This document shows, one piece after another, positions 60,481 to 64,000 of a DNA stretch of 64,000 bases. The DNA lies in the NCBI GenBank assembly GCA_016800925.1, contig JABCPU010000105.1, forward strand, positions 118,724 through 182,723, written 5' to 3'. The DNA comes from Suillus spraguei. Its lineage: Eukaryota > Basidiomycota > Agaricomycetes > Boletales > Suillaceae. Within the stretch, counting starts at the first letter, position 1; each line of letters begins with the position of its first letter. The notes under the pieces were generated by a model. The model was given only the letters and a program-made list of their open reading frames with translations. It had not been told where the DNA came from and did not search any database. Position numbers and translations under genes: made by a program.

Positions 60481-63400
60481 ATGAGTCCATCCTCCATCCT
60501 TCTCGGTTTCCTTCATCGTACATGGTGTCTGTTATTACAAGGCCGATACATCAAACTTGAAGGTGGGTTCTTCCGTACTACCTTCGTATCTCTTTTGTAT
60601 CCTCACTCTCTACCTACAGTTATTGGCGCAAAAAATGTTCAAGTTCCCTCCCAGCGCATTCCCGCCGGCATTCACGTATCCATCATTGTTGACTCGACGA
60701 GACGCTGGAAATCAACGATTGGGGTCTTGTCATCTGACGAATCAGTAGCATGGGGCAATACCGTGACTCTGTACAGCCCATCGCAATTTTCGGATGCAAC
60801 TCGATAACTGATCTTCTGCTTGTAGTTGTAGATCATCAGGCATGTCACCCAAATTATCAATGGAGATCAGGGCATCCTTCGAGCTCGATCGGATGCTGGG
60901 CAATGGAGAAGTCGTCGGAAAGCTTGAAACATCATGGGATGCGCTGCTCGATCGTGGAAATGGGCCTTTTGGTGAGTTAACCTCCTTCTCACTCATGCTT
61001 ATATATTCACATCTAGTAGATATCTCCTTCCCGCCCGTTCGTGGTGTTTGCCCTTGCCTCACGCTGAGGCCACTGTTCTACAACCTAACGACAATCAGGA
61101 CAGTGCACTGCTTGAGGTGAGTGACACCAGCCTCTGTTGTCGGTTTTTGTTAACGAAACACCTTGTGTAGTCCATTGGCACTGAATGTGAGATTGTTCGA
61201 GAGACCGATGCGGGTCATGAACGACTTGCCTCATACGTCACAAGCAGACCGTCTCTGAACTGAGCGATGCATATCATTTTCAGTCAGTCCTGGACCAATG
61301 TCCAGTCGGCCATCCTGACCGCGCAGGGGCTCTCACCAACCTCGCGTGGGCCCGCCTTAAAGGCTATATTCAATATAATTTTCAAGATATTGACTCTATC
61401 GCCTCTCTCTTTCGCGAAGCCCTTGCATCGCGTCCACAGGGCCACCCCGACCATCCACTATCCATCTATCACCTCGTTGATGTGCTGCTCTGGCGCTTCA
61501 GAAAGGAGAACTTTACCACCGTCTATATCCATGAATCCGCGCAACTGTGCTGCAAGCTATTGGCGCTCTGTCCAGAGGCCACCTACCTTCATAGCATTGT
61601 GGCAGGGAAAAATGGCGTCGATTACGTGATCGGCCAATGCAACGAACTTGAAGCAGAGGGATCTGATGAAGGCATCCACATTCGACGAGTCATACTCGAG
61701 CTTTGTCCTCTGGGCAACAAACACCGTCCTATAGCACTCGACATTCTTGGATGGGCTCTCAGGTTACGCTTTGAGCAACGTGGCAGCACTGATGACTTAG
61801 ACGAGAGCATCCAATGTCATCGTGAAGCCGTTTCCCTGTGCTCCGAGGGAGATTCGGAACGCAATGAATACCTTAATAACTTGGCCACGTCACTCTGGAA
61901 CCGCTTCCAACACCAAGGCAATTATCATGACCTCAATGACGCCATCTCTTTGTATGAAGAAGTGCTGCGCCTGTGCCCTGTTGGACACAAATGTCGTGAT
62001 TTCCCATTGGACAACCTAGGAGTCGCCCTCTCCACCCGTTTCAAACAACGCGGCGATGTTAGCGATATTAACAGAGCCATTAGCCTTCATCGCCAGGCAC
62101 TGACATTGTGCCCGCCTGGGAATTCAAATCGTGATTACAGACTCCACAACCTTGCCCACGCGCTCTACATGATACATGACAAATTGGGTGTCAGCGAAGA
62201 TATCAACGAGGCCATTGACCTGTACCGGGATTCACTTCAGTTAATGCAGCATGGCCATCCATATCGCTCTCAAGCTCTTTGCAATTTGAGCTCGGCGCTC
62301 TCCTCTCGTTTCACGCAAACGCAGAAGAATGAAGATGTCGAGGAGGCCATTCGACTGTGCCGAGAATCATTGGAGGCTTTGCCTTCACTGCACCCGGATA
62401 GATGTTACAGCTACATGTCGTTGCGAGAAGCCTATTTGTCTCGTTACAGAGTGCAACGCAAGTCTGCTGATTTGACGCTTGCTGTAGAGAAGTTCAGACT
62501 GGCATCACGGCATCCCACGCAAGGCCTTCCCAACGCATCATTGAGGCATGTAATTGGACTGTTGCAGGAGAGCAGCATGGTCATGCGTCCGCACTAGAGG
62601 CTTACTCAACGTTTTTCGAGCTTCTAGATGCTCATTTAGCGACGCGGTCGTCGACAACTCAGCGACGCGAAGCCGCTGCTGTCTTTCGTCGTGCTAAATC
62701 ACTGCCCGTAGATGCAGGATCGTGTGGCATACGCCGGAATGACCTCCGAAAGGCCGTCGAACTTCTGGAGCAGGGTCGTGGTCAGCAGTGGTCGCTGGCC
62801 TCCGGCTCAGGACTCCGCTGGAAAATCTCCAGTCTACCAATTCCCACATAGCTCACAGGTTCTTGGAGCTCAGCAGGGATCTAGCTGATGCTCAAGGTTC
62901 TACCGGCAGCGCTGACCGAGCTGCTGCTGATCGAGCAGCAACGCAATACAGGAAACTCCAGGAGCAATGGGGAGTAGTGGTAGCTGAAATTCGCGATATC
63001 AAAGGATTCTCGCGATTCCTGCTCCCGCCTTCGTATGAAGACTTGCAAGCGGCAGCACGTCATGGCCCAGTCATCATCTTCGTCGCGAGTCAATACTCGT
63101 GCAGCGCCATCATTGTCCGACGTCAGGAGAGCCCCATAATGTTCCTTGCCGTCTATCACTCTTACAGAACTGAAGAATCTTAAGGATCGTTTCGCCAGGG
63201 CTATACGACACGCATCTGCTATGGGCCCAAAAGAGCCGCGAATGATTTGATTGTGCTCTTGCGCACAGTATGGGACGAGATCATGCTACCCATCGTCAAC
63301 GTACTCGAACATGTCCTTAATAAAGCACCACTCTCGAATCTGGCTGTGTCCAACTGCAGATTTCACGTCCATTCCTCTCCACGCAGCTCATCCCTTTCTA

Positions 63401-64000
63401 ACAAAGCCAGATGGTTCTGGGAAGGAGCCATGCCTGGAAGATCTCTACATTTGTTCTTACGCCCCGACACTTTCGGCTTTGTCAGATCTAGACAGTTGAT
63501 GAAGAAGCGTGTTCCCCCCTCGTGGGCAATCGGACAGGGTCAACCTCGTGCAGGGGAAAGCAAGGAGCTCTTGGCCGTCGACAGCGAGATTGAGCTTGTC
63601 CGAAAGCTCGTCCCTGCGACAGGTCAACCGTATCACCATCTCTGGTGACGTCCAACAGCTCGTCCGGCGACGGTCAACCGTACCACAATTTCTGGCGACG
63701 CAGCTACACGAGCAGGTGCACTCCAGGCATTGGAGAACAACAACTGGGTGCACCTTGCCTGTCACGGAAAGCAGGACCACGAGCAGCCTACATTCTCACT
63801 TTCGTCATGAAAGACGAACCTATCACGCTACTTGATATTGGAGAAAGACATCCCTCAAGCCGAGTTCGCGTTCTTATCAGCGTGTCATACCGCCGCGGGG
63901 ATGAGAAGACGCCTGACGAGGCGATTCACCTCGCGGCTGGACTTCAATTTTCAGGGTTCAAGAGCGTCTCGGCACTCTGTGGGAGGTCAACGACGCTTTA
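60481..64000 (+). CDS. C2-like/TPR/CHAT protein (putative caspase-like protease), 3' end outside window, several frame breaks
   Basis: N-terminal C2-like part: VIGAKNVQVPSQRIPAGIHV, LSMEIRASFELDRMLGNGEV and KLETSWDALLDRGNGPF. About ten TPR-like repeats span ~61270-62600, for example LDILGWALRLRFEQRGSTDD, LNNLATSLWNRFQHQGNYHD and LDNLGVALSTRFKQRGDVSD. A linker (VELLEQGRGQQWSLASRLRT) leads to the CHAT domain: IWLCPTADFTSIPLHAAHPF, the catalytic His in NNWVHLACHGKQDHEQP (His codon 63762-63764) and the Cys in FLSACHTAAG (Cys codon 63883-63885). CHAT domains are clan CD cysteine proteases related to caspases and separase. Single-base losses occur near 61067, 62580, 62815, 63180, 63240, 63320, 63900 and 63970. 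The start at 60481 is a guess. The protein's target is unknown. Confidence 0.8.

Overview
The window looks like nuclear DNA of an agaricomycete (mushroom-forming basidiomycete). Genes are densely packed on both strands and cut by many 37-60 nt GT-AG introns. Several families are agaricomycete-typical: a CAP10/GT90 glycosyltransferase, a TPR-CHAT protein, a DUF6535 remnant, a kinase-like protein with an HRDC loop, and a class I nitronate monooxygenase. All calls come from reading translations and splice sites by eye. No database search was run.

Left part (1-13.1 kb), mostly housekeeping: a frame-broken ABM-like gene; a VAP/Scs2 membrane-contact protein; a membrane-anchored Cu/Zn superoxide dismutase; a 16-exon CSC1/OSCA-type stress-gated channel that includes a 5-nt exon; the complex I subunit NDUFS4; and an MFS transporter. 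The next stretch (13.1-17 kb) has no intact gene. It holds a diverged inverted repeat, a decayed copy of the RICTOR 3' end and a ~70-bp minisatellite.

Middle (17-34.4 kb): a Baeyer-Villiger-type flavin monooxygenase, the TORC2 subunit RICTOR/Ste16, a DUF6535 pseudogene with a strong hairpin upstream, ribosomal protein uL22, a second minisatellite with alternating unit lengths, a RasGEF with an apparent one-base deletion, and a nitronate monooxygenase.

34.5-51.7 kb is a rearranged, transposon-rich block. A partial segmental duplication flanks a protein-kinase gene. Its second copy runs into an inverted solo LTR, then a decayed Ty3/gypsy chromovirus (42312-48824) whose primer site matches Tf1/sushi-type self-priming. 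After that come a Ty1/copia fragment split by another solo LTR with a perfect target duplication, and the 3' end of an unrelated zinc-knuckle LTR element. Flanking 5-mers suggest that the 131 bp between the two head-to-head LTRs were inverted by LTR-LTR recombination.

Right part (52-64 kb): a small secreted six-cysteine protein, a prenylated UBL3/MUB-like ubiquitin fold protein, a GT90 glycosyltransferase, and a C2-like/TPR/CHAT protein that runs off the window edge. The last two contain many one-base deletions, mostly explicable as shortened homopolymers. They are either decaying genes or long-read sequence errors. The CHAT protein is the best candidate here for a poorly described system.
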